Shown here: positions 24,500-32,406 of the stretch, in pieces
Layout: every line of letters begins with the position of its first letter
How positions within the stretch are numbered: the stretch's first letter is position 1
Assembly: GCA_039029735.1 (NCBI GenBank)
Contig: JBCCFL010000014.1
Coordinates: forward strand, 1 to 64,000
Direction: 5' to 3'
DNA from: CADEDH01 sp039029735
Lineage (GTDB): Bacteria; Actinomycetota; Acidimicrobiia; Acidimicrobiales; SZUA-35
DNA: 64,000 nucleotides
Translations under genes and position numbers: made by a program
The notes under the pieces: generated by a model
Told to the model about the DNA's origin: nothing
What the model saw: the letters and a program-made list of their open reading frames with translations, nothing else
Databases searched by the model: none

Positions 24500-25972
24500 A
24501 TGCGACTGCTCCGGCTCGACTTCCGCACCACGGACCGAAGTGTCGACCTGCATCCCTTCGTCACGGTGCTGCCGTTCCTCGATCGGCGGGAGCGTCACGA
24601 GTTGGTGGAGGCCATCCGCCAGCTCGCTCGTGGTTCCACCCTTGGCCTCCGCGGCCTCCTGCAACACGAGGGGCTGCTTGTCGATCTGGACGGCGAATCC
24701 CGCTACGAGCTGCCGGCGTTCACCACCACCAACGTGGTGTTCGACGAGCAGGCAGCTGACGGCGACGATCTCTACGGCCTGCGGGCCGAGGTCGATCAGC
24801 AGCGGCGCGTGGCTGAGGTGAGTGCGGCTGCGGTCGAGGAACTGCGGTCGGAGATCGACCCCTGGGCTGCGGAGCGGGTGGCCGACCTCGAGGCGAAGCT
24901 CGGGCCAGTGGGGCGCAGCCCGGCCGATACCGAGCGTGCCCGGGCCGTTGAAGCGGCTGCCATCGTGTTGTCGGGGTTGGCCCCGACGCTCACAGACGTG
25001 CCGCCCGAGGTGCCGGCGCTGCGGGAGCGGTGGCGTGAGCTGCTGATCGAGGTCGAGTCGGTGGCGGGGCACGTCCGGGCCCTCGGTACCGCGGTCGACC
25101 GGGCCGAGCAGGCGATCGGCCGGGCCCGGGAGCGAGGCGACCAGCGAGGCCTGGAACACGCCAAACGCCGGCTTGACCAGGCGCGGTACGCCCTCCGCAT
25201 CGATCCGCTGTACAGCGGCCTGACGGCGCGGATGGATGCATTCCGTGAGCGGTGCCGGCCCGTGCTCGGCCAGGACCTTCCCGACGATCTCGATGCGGCG
25301 CTTGCCGGCCTCGCCGTCGAGCGGGCCAACCCCAGGTGGGAGACGGCGCTGGTGGACCTGCACCGCCTGATCGGCACGGTCGATCCGCCCAACCCGCCGG
25401 ACCCCTCCGATCACGATGAGCCCCTGTGGTGCGTGAACGTGCGTCAGCGGATGGGCCGCGAGGCGCTGCAGGCGGCCCGAAGCTGGCTTGACGTTGAAAC
25501 GGTGCGTCTCAGTGAGGATGAGCAACTGGTGCTCTCCGCAGAACTCGAGCGGGCCCGCGACGATCATGAACGGCACGAGCGGGCGGCGAACCGCCTCGAT
25601 CGGGCCGAGGCGGCGGCCACCACCGCAGCGCTCGAGTTGGCGCGACTCGAAGAGCACCTCGCCGCCCGCACCCTGGGTGATGCCGGCTCGCTCGAGGCCG
25701 TGCTCACCAGGATCGAGAACACGGTGGCGCAGATCCGCGCCGACGCTGGTGGCTCGCTTCCGGTGGCCTTCGTCGGCGATCTCGAACCGCTCGACGACGC
25801 CGAGTTCACAGCGCTGATCGGGGCGTTGCGAGCCTATTCGTCGGTGATCCAGGTGGTGTTGTTGACCGATCGGCCCGGAGCCCAACAGTGGGGCCAGAGC
25901 GTCGGCCCCGAGCAGGGCATGGTCAGCTGGCCGAGGGTGCAGGACGCGGTTCAGGAGCGCACCTCGATCTGA
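24500..25972 (+). CDS. Coiled-coil protein resembling an SMC-type ATPase without a P-loop
   Basis: 490 residues. The N-terminus (MRLLRLDFRTTDRSVDLHPFVTVL, residues 1-24 in outline) looks like the first strands of an SMC/RecN head, but the Walker A lysine loop is absent; PFLDRRERHELVEAI stands in its place. Long helical, Arg/Glu/Ala-rich segments fill about 90-440. The end (PVAFVGDLEPLDDAEFTALI then VIQVVLLTD) resembles Walker B, D-loop and H-loop order with key acids changed. No membrane segment. I cannot name a family. The ATG at 24500 is used; four upstream bases give no clear ribosome site. It stands between the SRPBCC gene and a ROK kinase. Confidence 0.7.
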   Translation: MRLLRLDFRTTDRSVDLHPFVTVLPFLDRRERHELVEAIRQLARGSTLGLRGLLQHEGLLVDLDGESRYELPAFTTTNVVFDEQAADGDDLYGLRAEVDQQRRVAEVSAAAVEELRSEIDPWAAERVADLEAKLGPVGRSPADTERARAVEAAAIVLSGLAPTLTDVPPEVPALRERWRELLIEVESVAGHVRALGTAVDRAEQAIGRARERGDQRGLEHAKRRLDQARYALRIDPLYSGLTARMDAFRERCRPVLGQDLPDDLDAALAGLAVERANPRWETALVDLHRLIGTVDPPNPPDPSDHDEPLWCVNVRQRMGREALQAARSWLDVETVRLSEDEQLVLSAELERARDDHERHERAANRLDRAEAAATTAALELARLEEHLAARTLGDAGSLEAVLTRIENTVAQIRADAGGSLPVAFVGDLEPLDDAEFTALIGALRAYSSVIQVVLLTDRPGAQQWGQSVGPEQGMVSWPRVQDAVQERTSI

Positions 25973-26112
25973 GCGATCGGGTTCGTGGGCCTGCGGTACG
26001 AGCGGCCCACCTGGCCGTCGAAGTCTGTTCGGCGCCTACACTTGTCGGCCACCCTGAATCGGGCAGTGGGCTCGGGCCGCCTCCACGGCCGGGCTGGCCG
26101 AGGAGAGACGAG

Positions 26113-27102
26113 ATGACCGAGTTCGACCACGCCGACGCGGCCCAGCGGCCGGCCCCCGTCCACGCCATCGGCGTCGACGTCGGTGGCACCAAGATCCTGG
26201 GCGTGGCAACGGCGGCCGATGGCTCGATCATCGAGCGGCTCATCGCCCCCACCCCCAAGGCGGCCGCCGAGGTACCTGGGGCGATCTCCGGCGTGGTCGG
26301 GGCGCTGATCCACGAGGTCGGCCGACCAGCCACCGTCGGAGTCGGCGTCCCCGGCCTGGTCGACAACGACGGGGTGCTCCGCTACGGCCCGAACGTGCCC
26401 GGCGTGGTCGGGCTCGACATGCCGGCCCGCATCCGCGACGACTTCGACCTCCCGGCGGTCGCCGAGAATGACGCATCGTGCGCCGCGTTGGCCGAGCATC
26501 GCTTCGGGGCTGCGCGGGGTCACGATCACGCCGTGATCGTCACCCAGGGCACAGGCATCGGCGGTGGGCTGATCGTGAACAACGGCCTTCTGCGGGGCGC
26601 TAACGGCTTCGCTGGCGAGCCGGGGCACATGCTCATCGACCGATTCGGACCAGTGTGCGCCTGCGGGACCCAGGGCTGCTGGGAGGCGGTGGCCTCCGGG
26701 GCCGGCCTGGCCAACATCGCCCGTCAGTTTGTCGAGGAGGGTCGGGCGGGCAAGGTGCTGGCAAACGCTGGTGGTGTGGCCGAGCACATCCGAGGCGAGC
26801 ACGTGGCGGCCGCACTGGCCGATGCCGACGACGATGCGTTGGCGATCATCGATCGCTTCGCCTGGTGGGTGGCCCAGGGCCTCGCCAGCCTGATCACCCT
26901 GCTCGACCCCGGCGTGGTGGTGCTCGGCGGTGGCCTCACCGCGATCAGCTCGGCGTTCATTCCCGACGTGCAAGAGCGGGTGGCCGACACCGTGCTCGGC
27001 GGCGCCCATCGCCCGACGGTGCCCATTCGCTCGGCTCAGCTCGGGGCCGAGGCTGGCGCCTACGGCGCATCGTTGCTTGCGGCCGAGACGTTGGCGGGCT
27101 GA
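26113..27102 (+). CDS. ROK-family sugar kinase, probable glucokinase
   Basis: 329 residues. ATP motif IGVDVGGTKILGVA, sugar-site GVGVPGLVD and ENDASCAALAEH, the second phosphate motif VTQGTGIGGGLIV and the ROK zinc signature GEPGHMLID with CACGTQGCWE are all present. It most likely phosphorylates glucose, which would feed free glucose released by GlgX into metabolism. The start ATG 26113 has GAGGAG upstream. TACACT at 26037-26042 is a possible -10, giving a leader of about 65 nt. Confidence 0.88.
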   Translation: MTEFDHADAAQRPAPVHAIGVDVGGTKILGVATAADGSIIERLIAPTPKAAAEVPGAISGVVGALIHEVGRPATVGVGVPGLVDNDGVLRYGPNVPGVVGLDMPARIRDDFDLPAVAENDASCAALAEHRFGAARGHDHAVIVTQGTGIGGGLIVNNGLLRGANGFAGEPGHMLIDRFGPVCACGTQGCWEAVASGAGLANIARQFVEEGRAGKVLANAGGVAEHIRGEHVAAALADADDDALAIIDRFAWWVAQGLASLITLLDPGVVVLGGGLTAISSAFIPDVQERVADTVLGGAHRPTVPIRSAQLGAEAGAYGASLLAAETLAG

Positions 27103-27160
27103 CACCCCGGGATCGGCACATCGGACCCCAAACCGCCCCGGTGACTGCCATGGGGCGAGG

Positions 27161-27166
27161 TACGCT
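27161..27166 (+). promoter_or_regulatory. Candidate leaderless -10 of the aminotransferase gene
   Basis: TACGCT followed by 6 nt and the GTG at 27173; no Shine-Dalgarno sequence lies between. Confidence 0.5.
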
Positions 27167-27172
27167 CCTCGG

Positions 27173-28348
27173 GTGGAGTTTCGCCGGATCAACCACCTTC
27201 CGCCCTACGTCTTCTCGATCATCAACGAGCTGAAGATCAGCGCTCGTCGTGGTGGCGAGGACGTCATCGACTTCGGCTTCGGCAATCCCGACCTGGCCTC
27301 GCCGGGCGTTGCAGTCGACAAGCTGGCAGAGGCAACCCAGCTCGGGCGGAACCATCGCTACAGCGCCAGCAAGGGCATCCCCAAGCTCCGCGAGGCCATG
27401 GCCGACCTCTACCAGCGCCGGTTCGGGGTGGACCTCGATCCCGAGACCGAGGTGCTGAACGTGATCGGGGCCAAGGAAGGCTTCACCCATCTGATGTGGG
27501 TGCTGCTGCAGCCCGGTGACGCCGCCCTCGTACCGGCGCCGTCGTACCCGATCCACATCTGGGGCCCGATCTTCGCCGGCGCCGCCATCCGCGAGGTGCC
27601 TCTGGCCGAGGGTGACGCCTTCATCAACAACCTGGAGCGGGCCTGGGAGTACTCGTGGCCGAAGCCTCGCACGCTCGTCATCTCGTTCCCCCACAACCCC
27701 ACCACGGTCTGCGTCGATCTCGATTTCTTCGCACGGGTGGTGGCGTTCGCCAAGAAACGTGACCTGATCGTGGTGCACGACAATGCGTACGCCGACATCG
27801 GCTTCGACGGCTACGACCCACCCTCGATTCTCCAGGTGCCGGGGGCCAAGGACCGCTGCGTCGAGCTCTACTCGATGACGAAGTCGTTCTCCATGGCTGG
27901 GTGGCGCGTGGCCTTCCTCGTCGGCAATCCCGAGGTGGTCGCAGCCCTCGCCAAGCTCAAGAGCTACCTCGACTACGGCACGTTCCAGCCGATCCAGATC
28001 GCCGCCACGGTCACCCTCAACGAGGCGAGCGAACACCCGAAACTCGTGCGCGATGTGTATCAGAGCCGGCGTAACACCTTGTGCGACGGGCTCGGTTCGA
28101 TCGGATGGCCCGTGGAACGGCCCAAGGGCACGATGTTCGTGTGGGCACCGATCCCCGAGGCCTACCAGCACATGGATTCGCTCCAGTTCAGCTCGTTCCT
28201 GGTCGAGGAGGCGAACGTGGCCACCTCACCGGGGGTTGGCTTCGGCCCCGGCGGAGAAGGCCACGTGCGGTTCGCGCTGATCGAGAACGAGCAGCGAACG
28301 AACCAGGCGATTCGCAACCTGCGGCGAGCGCTCCCAGAACTGGGCTGA
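27173..28348 (+). CDS. Class I/II PLP aminotransferase, AlaC-like
   Basis: 391 residues, fold type I. Landmarks: FRRINHLPPYVFSIINELK at the N-terminus, DFGFGNPDLASP, the SYPIHIWG region, FPHNPTTVC, VVHDNAYADIGFDGY and the PLP-lysine motif SMTKSFSMAGWRVAF. This pattern is closest to glutamate-pyruvate transaminase AlaC and its relatives, so alanine or a related amino acid is the probable substrate. GTG 27173 is chosen because it follows a -10 box and begins the conserved region. The gene converges with the TetR gene at a strong hairpin. Confidence 0.85.
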   Translation: MEFRRINHLPPYVFSIINELKISARRGGEDVIDFGFGNPDLASPGVAVDKLAEATQLGRNHRYSASKGIPKLREAMADLYQRRFGVDLDPETEVLNVIGAKEGFTHLMWVLLQPGDAALVPAPSYPIHIWGPIFAGAAIREVPLAEGDAFINNLERAWEYSWPKPRTLVISFPHNPTTVCVDLDFFARVVAFAKKRDLIVVHDNAYADIGFDGYDPPSILQVPGAKDRCVELYSMTKSFSMAGWRVAFLVGNPEVVAALAKLKSYLDYGTFQPIQIAATVTLNEASEHPKLVRDVYQSRRNTLCDGLGSIGWPVERPKGTMFVWAPIPEAYQHMDSLQFSSFLVEEANVATSPGVGFGPGGEGHVRFALIENEQRTNQAIRNLRRALPELG

Positions 28349-28386
28349 TCGGGCGCTGCGGCCCATCGCTGGCCGCCCGCGTGACT

Positions 28387-28411
28387 CTCAGCGGCCCCGC
28401 AGGCCGCTGAG
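28387..28411. terminator. Strong hairpin at a convergent junction
   Basis: CTCAGCGGCC-ccgca-GGCCGCTGAG, a perfect 10-bp stem. It overlaps the last codons and stop of the TetR gene and lies 39 bp after the aminotransferase stop, so it could end transcription from both sides. Confidence 0.6.
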
Positions 28412-28981
28412 ACACATCCGCACCGCCGTGTCGACCACGGTGTGGTCCACGTCGGTGCCGCGCTCAACGAACTCGCGGGCCAACTCGTCGGTCACCCCGC
28501 GGATGGCGGTGGCCAACATCGTGGCGTCACCGGGCTCGATGAGGCCCTCGTCCATCGCCTGGCGCACGAGCCGAGCGGTGTCGGCGATCCCGATCCGCCG
28601 CCCCTTGGCCAGCGCAGTGGCGAAGTTCTCCTCAGTCCACCCGAACGTGACGAGTCGGAGGATCTCCGGATTCGCGGCCGACCACGCGAGCGTGGCTCGG
28701 ATCCCGAGCTCGATGCCTTCGAGCGGATCACGGGCCGGTCTCAGGGCCCGCTGCTGGCAGCGGCGCAGGTCGACGAGAGCCTGGCGGAGGATCTCGAGCA
28801 GCAGATCGTCCTTCGACGGGAAGTACCAGTAGAAAACGCCCTTACCGACGCCGATGCCGTCCACGATGTCGGACACCGAGGTGGGGTGGAAGCCGTTCTC
28901 GGCGAAGCGGCGCGTGGCGAAGGCCATGAGTTCCTCACGGCGTTCACGGCCCCGCTGGGTCAGTCTGCGGCTGGCTCCCAT
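28388..28981 (-). CDS. TetR-family transcriptional regulator
   Basis: 197 residues. The N-terminal helix-turn-helix (FATRRFAENGFHPTSVSDI through GVGKGVFYWYFPSKDDLL) is typical; the C-terminal ligand domain is less conserved. The regulated pathway cannot be read from it. Its own promoter region contains a perfect dyad TTGACCG-ag-CGGTCAA overlapping the -35, a strong sign of self-repression. It lies downstream of glpK on the same strand but has its own promoter. It is not placed like the mycofactocin regulator MftR, which normally adjoins mftA. Confidence 0.9.
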   Translation of the reverse strand: MGASRRLTQRGRERREELMAFATRRFAENGFHPTSVSDIVDGIGVGKGVFYWYFPSKDDLLLEILRQALVDLRRCQQRALRPARDPLEGIELGIRATLAWSAANPEILRLVTFGWTEENFATALAKGRRIGIADTARLVRQAMDEGLIEPGDATMLATAIRGVTDELAREFVERGTDVDHTVVDTAVRMCLSGLRGR

Positions 28982-28988
28982 TGGTGCC

Positions 28989-29018
28989 AGGGTAGAGATC
29001 CCTTGACCGAGCGGTCAA
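28989..29018 (-). promoter_or_regulatory. Promoter and operator of the TetR gene
   Basis: On the minus strand: -35 TTGACC (29018-29013), 18-bp spacer, -10 TACCCT (28994-28989), then 7 nt to the ATG at 28981, so the mRNA should be leaderless. The inverted repeat TTGACCGAGCGGTCAA (29003-29018 on the plus strand) covers the -35, where a bound TetR dimer would block RNA polymerase. Confidence 0.8.
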
Positions 29019-29069
29019 TGGTCGATGGATTGACCACGAAACCGGCTCAGCCTCAGCTGCGGTGTCGGC

Positions 29070-30554
29070 TCAGTCGGCGTCTTCCCACGCCCGTGACCGC
29101 TCGACGGCCTGGAGCCACTTCTTGTACCGCGCATCGGCATCGGTCCGGTCGGGAGACGGAGACACCGCGACGTCCAGCGCCCAGGCGGCCGACACGTCGT
29201 CGAGCGAACCCCACACGCCTTCGGCGAGACCAGCGAGGTAGGCGGCGCCCACGGCGGTGGTCTCGGTGTTCTGTGGCCGGGACACGGTGACGCCGAGCTG
29301 ATCGGCCTGGAACTGCAGCAGCAGATCCATGACCGAAGCTCCGCCATCCACACGGAGGTCACCGAGAGACTGCCCCGAGGCGGTGGCCATCGCATCGAGC
29401 ACATCGCGGGTCTGATAGGCCATTGCCTCGACCACGGCGCGAGCGATCTCGGCCCGGCCTGAGCCTCGGGTGAGGCCCACGATCGTGCCGCGGGCATACG
29501 GATCCCACCATGGGCTGCCGAGGCCAGCGAAGGCCGGCACGAGGTACACCCCGCCGGTGTCGGGTACCGACGCCGCCAGCGGGCCGATCTCGGGGGCCGA
29601 GTCGATGATGCCGAGCCCGTCGCGCAGCCACTGGATGGCGGCGCCGGTCACGAAGATGGCGCCCTCGTAGGCGTATGTGGCCGGGCCGGACTCGTCGAGG
29701 GTCCAGCCAACGGTGGTGAGCAGACCCTCGACCGGCGCCGGGCAGGTCTGGCCGACGTTCATCAGCAGGAACGACCCGGTGCCGTAGGTGTTCTTCGTCA
29801 TGCCGGCCTCGAAGCAGGCCTGGCCGAACAGCGCAGCCTGCTGGTCACCGGCGATACCGCTGATGGGGATCCCGGCCCCGATGGTCGACACCCCAGCCGC
29901 CGTCGTGCCGAAGCGCCCGCTGGTGGGTCGAACCTCAGGCAGTGCCGCCATCGGCACACCGAGCATGTCGGCGAGTTCGGGCGACCACGAGAGGCTGTTG
30001 ATGTCGAACAGCATCGTGCGTGAGGCGTTGGAGGGCTCGGTGGCGTGCACGGCACCGTCGGTGAGCTTCCAGACGAGCCACGAGTCGATCGTGCCGAGTG
30101 CGAGATCGTCGTCCGCGGCCACCCCGCCCTCGTTGAGGAGCCACTCGTACTTCGTGCCCGTGAAGTACGGGTCGAGCACGAGCCCGGTGGTGCTGCGCAC
30201 CAGGTCGAGGCGGCCCTCCGCGGTGAGCTGGTCGCAGCGGGCGGCGGTGCGGCGGTCTTGCCACACGATCGCCTTGTGCCTGGGTGCGCTCGTTCGCCGG
30301 TCCCATGCGGCGGCGGTTTCACGCTGGTTCGTGATGCCGATCGCCGCAACCGGTTGGTCGAGACGAGTGGCGAGTTCGTCGAGCACAGCCTGGGTGTGAC
30401 CCCAGATTTCGTTCAGATCGTGCTCGACCCACCCAGGCTGCGGGTAGTGCTGGGTCAGCTCTCGGTAGGCCAGCGCGACGATCGACGACTGTTCGTCGAT
30501 CGCCAGTGCGCGCACGCCGGTCGTTCCTGCATCGAGGGCAACTACAACAGCCAT
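29070..30554 (-). CDS. glpK: Glycerol kinase GlpK
   Basis: 494 residues, the standard FGGY-kinase length. VVALDAGTTGVRALAID opens the ATPase fold; ITNQRETAAAWDRRT, GLVLDPYFTGTKYEWLL, AGDQQAALFGQACF and GTGSFLLMNVG match glycerol kinases, including the glycerol-binding Arg-Glu pair in NQRET. It makes glycerol-3-phosphate from glycerol. No glpF or glpD is next to it. It is divergent from pfkA across 45 bp and appears to be leaderless. Confidence 0.95.
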   Translation of the reverse strand: MAVVVALDAGTTGVRALAIDEQSSIVALAYRELTQHYPQPGWVEHDLNEIWGHTQAVLDELATRLDQPVAAIGITNQRETAAAWDRRTSAPRHKAIVWQDRRTAARCDQLTAEGRLDLVRSTTGLVLDPYFTGTKYEWLLNEGGVAADDDLALGTIDSWLVWKLTDGAVHATEPSNASRTMLFDINSLSWSPELADMLGVPMAALPEVRPTSGRFGTTAAGVSTIGAGIPISGIAGDQQAALFGQACFEAGMTKNTYGTGSFLLMNVGQTCPAPVEGLLTTVGWTLDESGPATYAYEGAIFVTGAAIQWLRDGLGIIDSAPEIGPLAASVPDTGGVYLVPAFAGLGSPWWDPYARGTIVGLTRGSGRAEIARAVVEAMAYQTRDVLDAMATASGQSLGDLRVDGGASVMDLLLQFQADQLGVTVSRPQNTETTAVGAAYLAGLAEGVWGSLDDVSAAWALDVAVSPSPDRTDADARYKKWLQAVERSRAWEDAD

Positions 30555-30560
30555 CCCGAC

Positions 30561-30593
30561 ACCCTAGGTGGCGGGATGGCCGGCCCCTAGGCT
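30561..30593. promoter_or_regulatory. Divergent leaderless promoter pair of glpK and pfkA
   Basis: The 45-bp gap 30555-30599 holds a minus-strand -10 TAGGGT (30561-30566), 6 nt from the glpK ATG, and a plus-strand -10 TAGGCT (30588-30593), 6 nt from the pfkA ATG. The boxes are 21 bp apart, so each promoter's -35 region would overlap the other gene's -10. Confidence 0.65.
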
Positions 30594-30599
30594 GGCCCC

Positions 30600-31628
30600 A
30601 TGCGAATCGGAGTGCTGACCGCAGGTGGCGATTGCCCGGGGCTGAACGCCGTGATCCGGGCGATCGTACGCAAGGGCGAGCGGACCTACGGCGACGACGT
30701 TCTCGGGTTCATCGACGGCTACCGCGGCCTCATGGAGAACGAGTGGATTCCGATCACGATCGACGTCATGCGGGGCACGCTGCCCCGCGGCGGCACCGTG
30801 CTCGGCACCAGCCGCATCAACCCGTTCACCACTGAGGGTGGGATGGACGGCATTCGGGCCACGATGGCCGACAACCGGCTGGATGCGGTGATCGCCATCG
30901 GTGGCGAAGGCACCTTGTCGGGGGCGCTGGAGCTATACCGCAACGGCATTCCCGTGGTCGGCATCCCGAAGACGATAGACAACGACGTCGGCGTCACCGA
31001 GCGCACGTTCGGCTTCGACACCGCAGTTTCCATCGCCACCGAGGCGATTGACCGGCTCCACACCACGGCCGAGAGCCACAACCGGGTGATGGTGGTCGAG
31101 GTCATGGGCCGTCACGTGGGCCACATCGCCACCTGGGCTGGCATTGCCGGTGGGGCCACGATGACGCTGATCCCCGAAGAGCCCTTCGACATCGACGCCG
31201 TGTGCGAGTCGCTGAGCCGGCGGCACAAGCGGGGCCGCTACGCCTCGATCGTGGTGGTGGCCGAAGGAGCCAAGCCGATCCCCGGCACGATCGACATCGC
31301 CCCCGACAGCTACGACGAGTACGGGCACATCCGCCTGGGCGGCATCGCCAACATCGTGGCCGACCAGATCGAGACCAGGACCGGGTTCGAGACCCGCGTC
31401 ACGATCCTGGGCCACGTGCAGCGGGGCGGCACCCCAACCGCCCACGACCGGGTGCTCGCCACGCGCTACGGCGTGGCCGCCATCGACGCAGTGCACGATG
31501 AGGCCTGGGGCGACATGGTGGCACTGCAGGCCGGCCGGATCGTGCGGGTGCCACTGGCGGAGTGCGTGGAGAAGCTGAAGACGGTTGATCCACAGCTGCG
31601 AGACGTGGCCCGGCAGTTCTTCGCCTGA
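30600..31628 (+). CDS. pfkA: 6-phosphofructokinase
   Basis: 342 residues. N-terminal VLTAGGDCPGLNAVIR, the nucleotide motif GGEGT at 101-105, PKTIDND at 123-129 with the catalytic Asp, and VEVMGRHVGH are present. Gly104 is the residue linked with ATP use (Asp in pyrophosphate-dependent enzymes), while Lys124 is typical of the pyrophosphate-type and group III enzymes. The Gly104/Lys124 pair points to the ATP-dependent actinobacterial type, but donor choice should be regarded as inferred. The start follows a leaderless -10. Confidence 0.93.
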   Translation: MRIGVLTAGGDCPGLNAVIRAIVRKGERTYGDDVLGFIDGYRGLMENEWIPITIDVMRGTLPRGGTVLGTSRINPFTTEGGMDGIRATMADNRLDAVIAIGGEGTLSGALELYRNGIPVVGIPKTIDNDVGVTERTFGFDTAVSIATEAIDRLHTTAESHNRVMVVEVMGRHVGHIATWAGIAGGATMTLIPEEPFDIDAVCESLSRRHKRGRYASIVVVAEGAKPIPGTIDIAPDSYDEYGHIRLGGIANIVADQIETRTGFETRVTILGHVQRGGTPTAHDRVLATRYGVAAIDAVHDEAWGDMVALQAGRIVRVPLAECVEKLKTVDPQLRDVARQFFA

Positions 31629-31635
31629 CGCTCCA

Positions 31636-31650
31636 CCGGCCTCGCGCCGG
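31636..31650. terminator. Short hairpin between convergent pfkA and the GerMN lipoprotein gene
   Basis: CCGGC-ctcgc-GCCGG in the 28-bp gap; a modest terminator candidate without a U-tract. Confidence 0.35.
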
Positions 31651-31656
31651 CCGAGT

Positions 31657-32406
31657 TCAGCCGCCGGTTGTGGTGGTCCCCCCGTCTCCGTCTCCGTCAC
31701 CGGTCTCCCCGGCCTCCTCCTCGACCTCGGCCGCCACCTCGGCGGCGATGTCGGCGGCCGTCTTGCACTCGTTGAGCGCCTCGGGGGTCACGCCGCCCTC
31801 GATGATGGTGCCGTCCTCGGCGGTGAACAGGATCGGGCCCTCGGGGTCGACCAGAGCCACGGCGAGCACCTCGGCGTTCAGCTCCACCAGGCTGCACACG
31901 ATCTGGCGGTACACGTTGCGCACCCGCACGAAGTTGTTGGTGGAAGCCTCACGCAGCTGTGGGCCCTCGATCTCGACGAACAGCAACCCCTCGCCGGTGA
32001 ACTCACCCTGGGTGGGGTTCATGTCGGGCAGCAGCCGGGTGGTGATGCCCTCCTCGGCGAGCTCGATCTCCTCGGGGGTGGGTTGGGCGGCCAGCCCGTC
32101 GAGCACGTTCTGGGCGTTGGGTCGGTCCTCGCTCGGGCGAACCACCTCGACGAGCTGGTCCTCCACGTTCACGAAGTAGACCACGAGGTCGAAGCCGGTC
32201 TCCTCCGGCACCGTGTCGACCGTGGTGGTGGTCGTGGTGTCGAACAGGTCGTCGGGTACACCCTCGGCCGCGCTGGCGTTCTCATCGATCGGCACCGTGG
32301 AGCAGGCGGCGACCACGAGGGCCACGATCGACACCACGAGCGCCAGCGCTGCGGTCCAGCTCCCGCGCCCCACGTTGCCGTCGTCGGTACGGTACGTGCC
32401 GCTCAT
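31657..32406 (-). CDS. GerMN-domain lipoprotein, short LpqB-like
   Basis: 249 residues. A signal peptide with a lipobox (LVVAAC, cysteine near residue 35) is followed by a Thr-rich linker and one GerMN domain (about 70-190: FDLVVYFVNVEDQLVEVVR, LLPDMNPTQGEFTGEGLLFVEI). The end is Glu/Gly/Thr-rich. It overlaps the mtrB stop by 4 bp. In mycobacteria the third gene of the mtrA-mtrB operon is lpqB, a sensor-kinase partner with GerMN plus a beta-propeller; here only the GerMN part is present. Function as an MtrB partner is inferred from order. Confidence 0.8.
   Translation of the reverse strand: MSGTYRTDDGNVGRGSWTAALALVVSIVALVVAACSTVPIDENASAAEGVPDDLFDTTTTTTVDTVPEETGFDLVVYFVNVEDQLVEVVRPSEDRPNAQNVLDGLAAQPTPEEIELAEEGITTRLLPDMNPTQGEFTGEGLLFVEIEGPQLREASTNNFVRVRNVYRQIVCSLVELNAEVLAVALVDPEGPILFTAEDGTIIEGGVTPEALNECKTAADIAAEVAAEVEEEAGETGDGDGDGGTTTTGG

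Noticed and set aside
28388..28981. TetR gene as the mycofactocin regulator MftR
   Set aside because: MftR normally adjoins mftA; this gene is about 8.5 kb away with its own promoter and is next to glpK.
30600..31628. Pyrophosphate-dependent phosphofructokinase
   Set aside because: Gly at position 104 favours ATP; pyrophosphate enzymes have Asp there. Lys124 leaves some doubt, which is noted in the entry.
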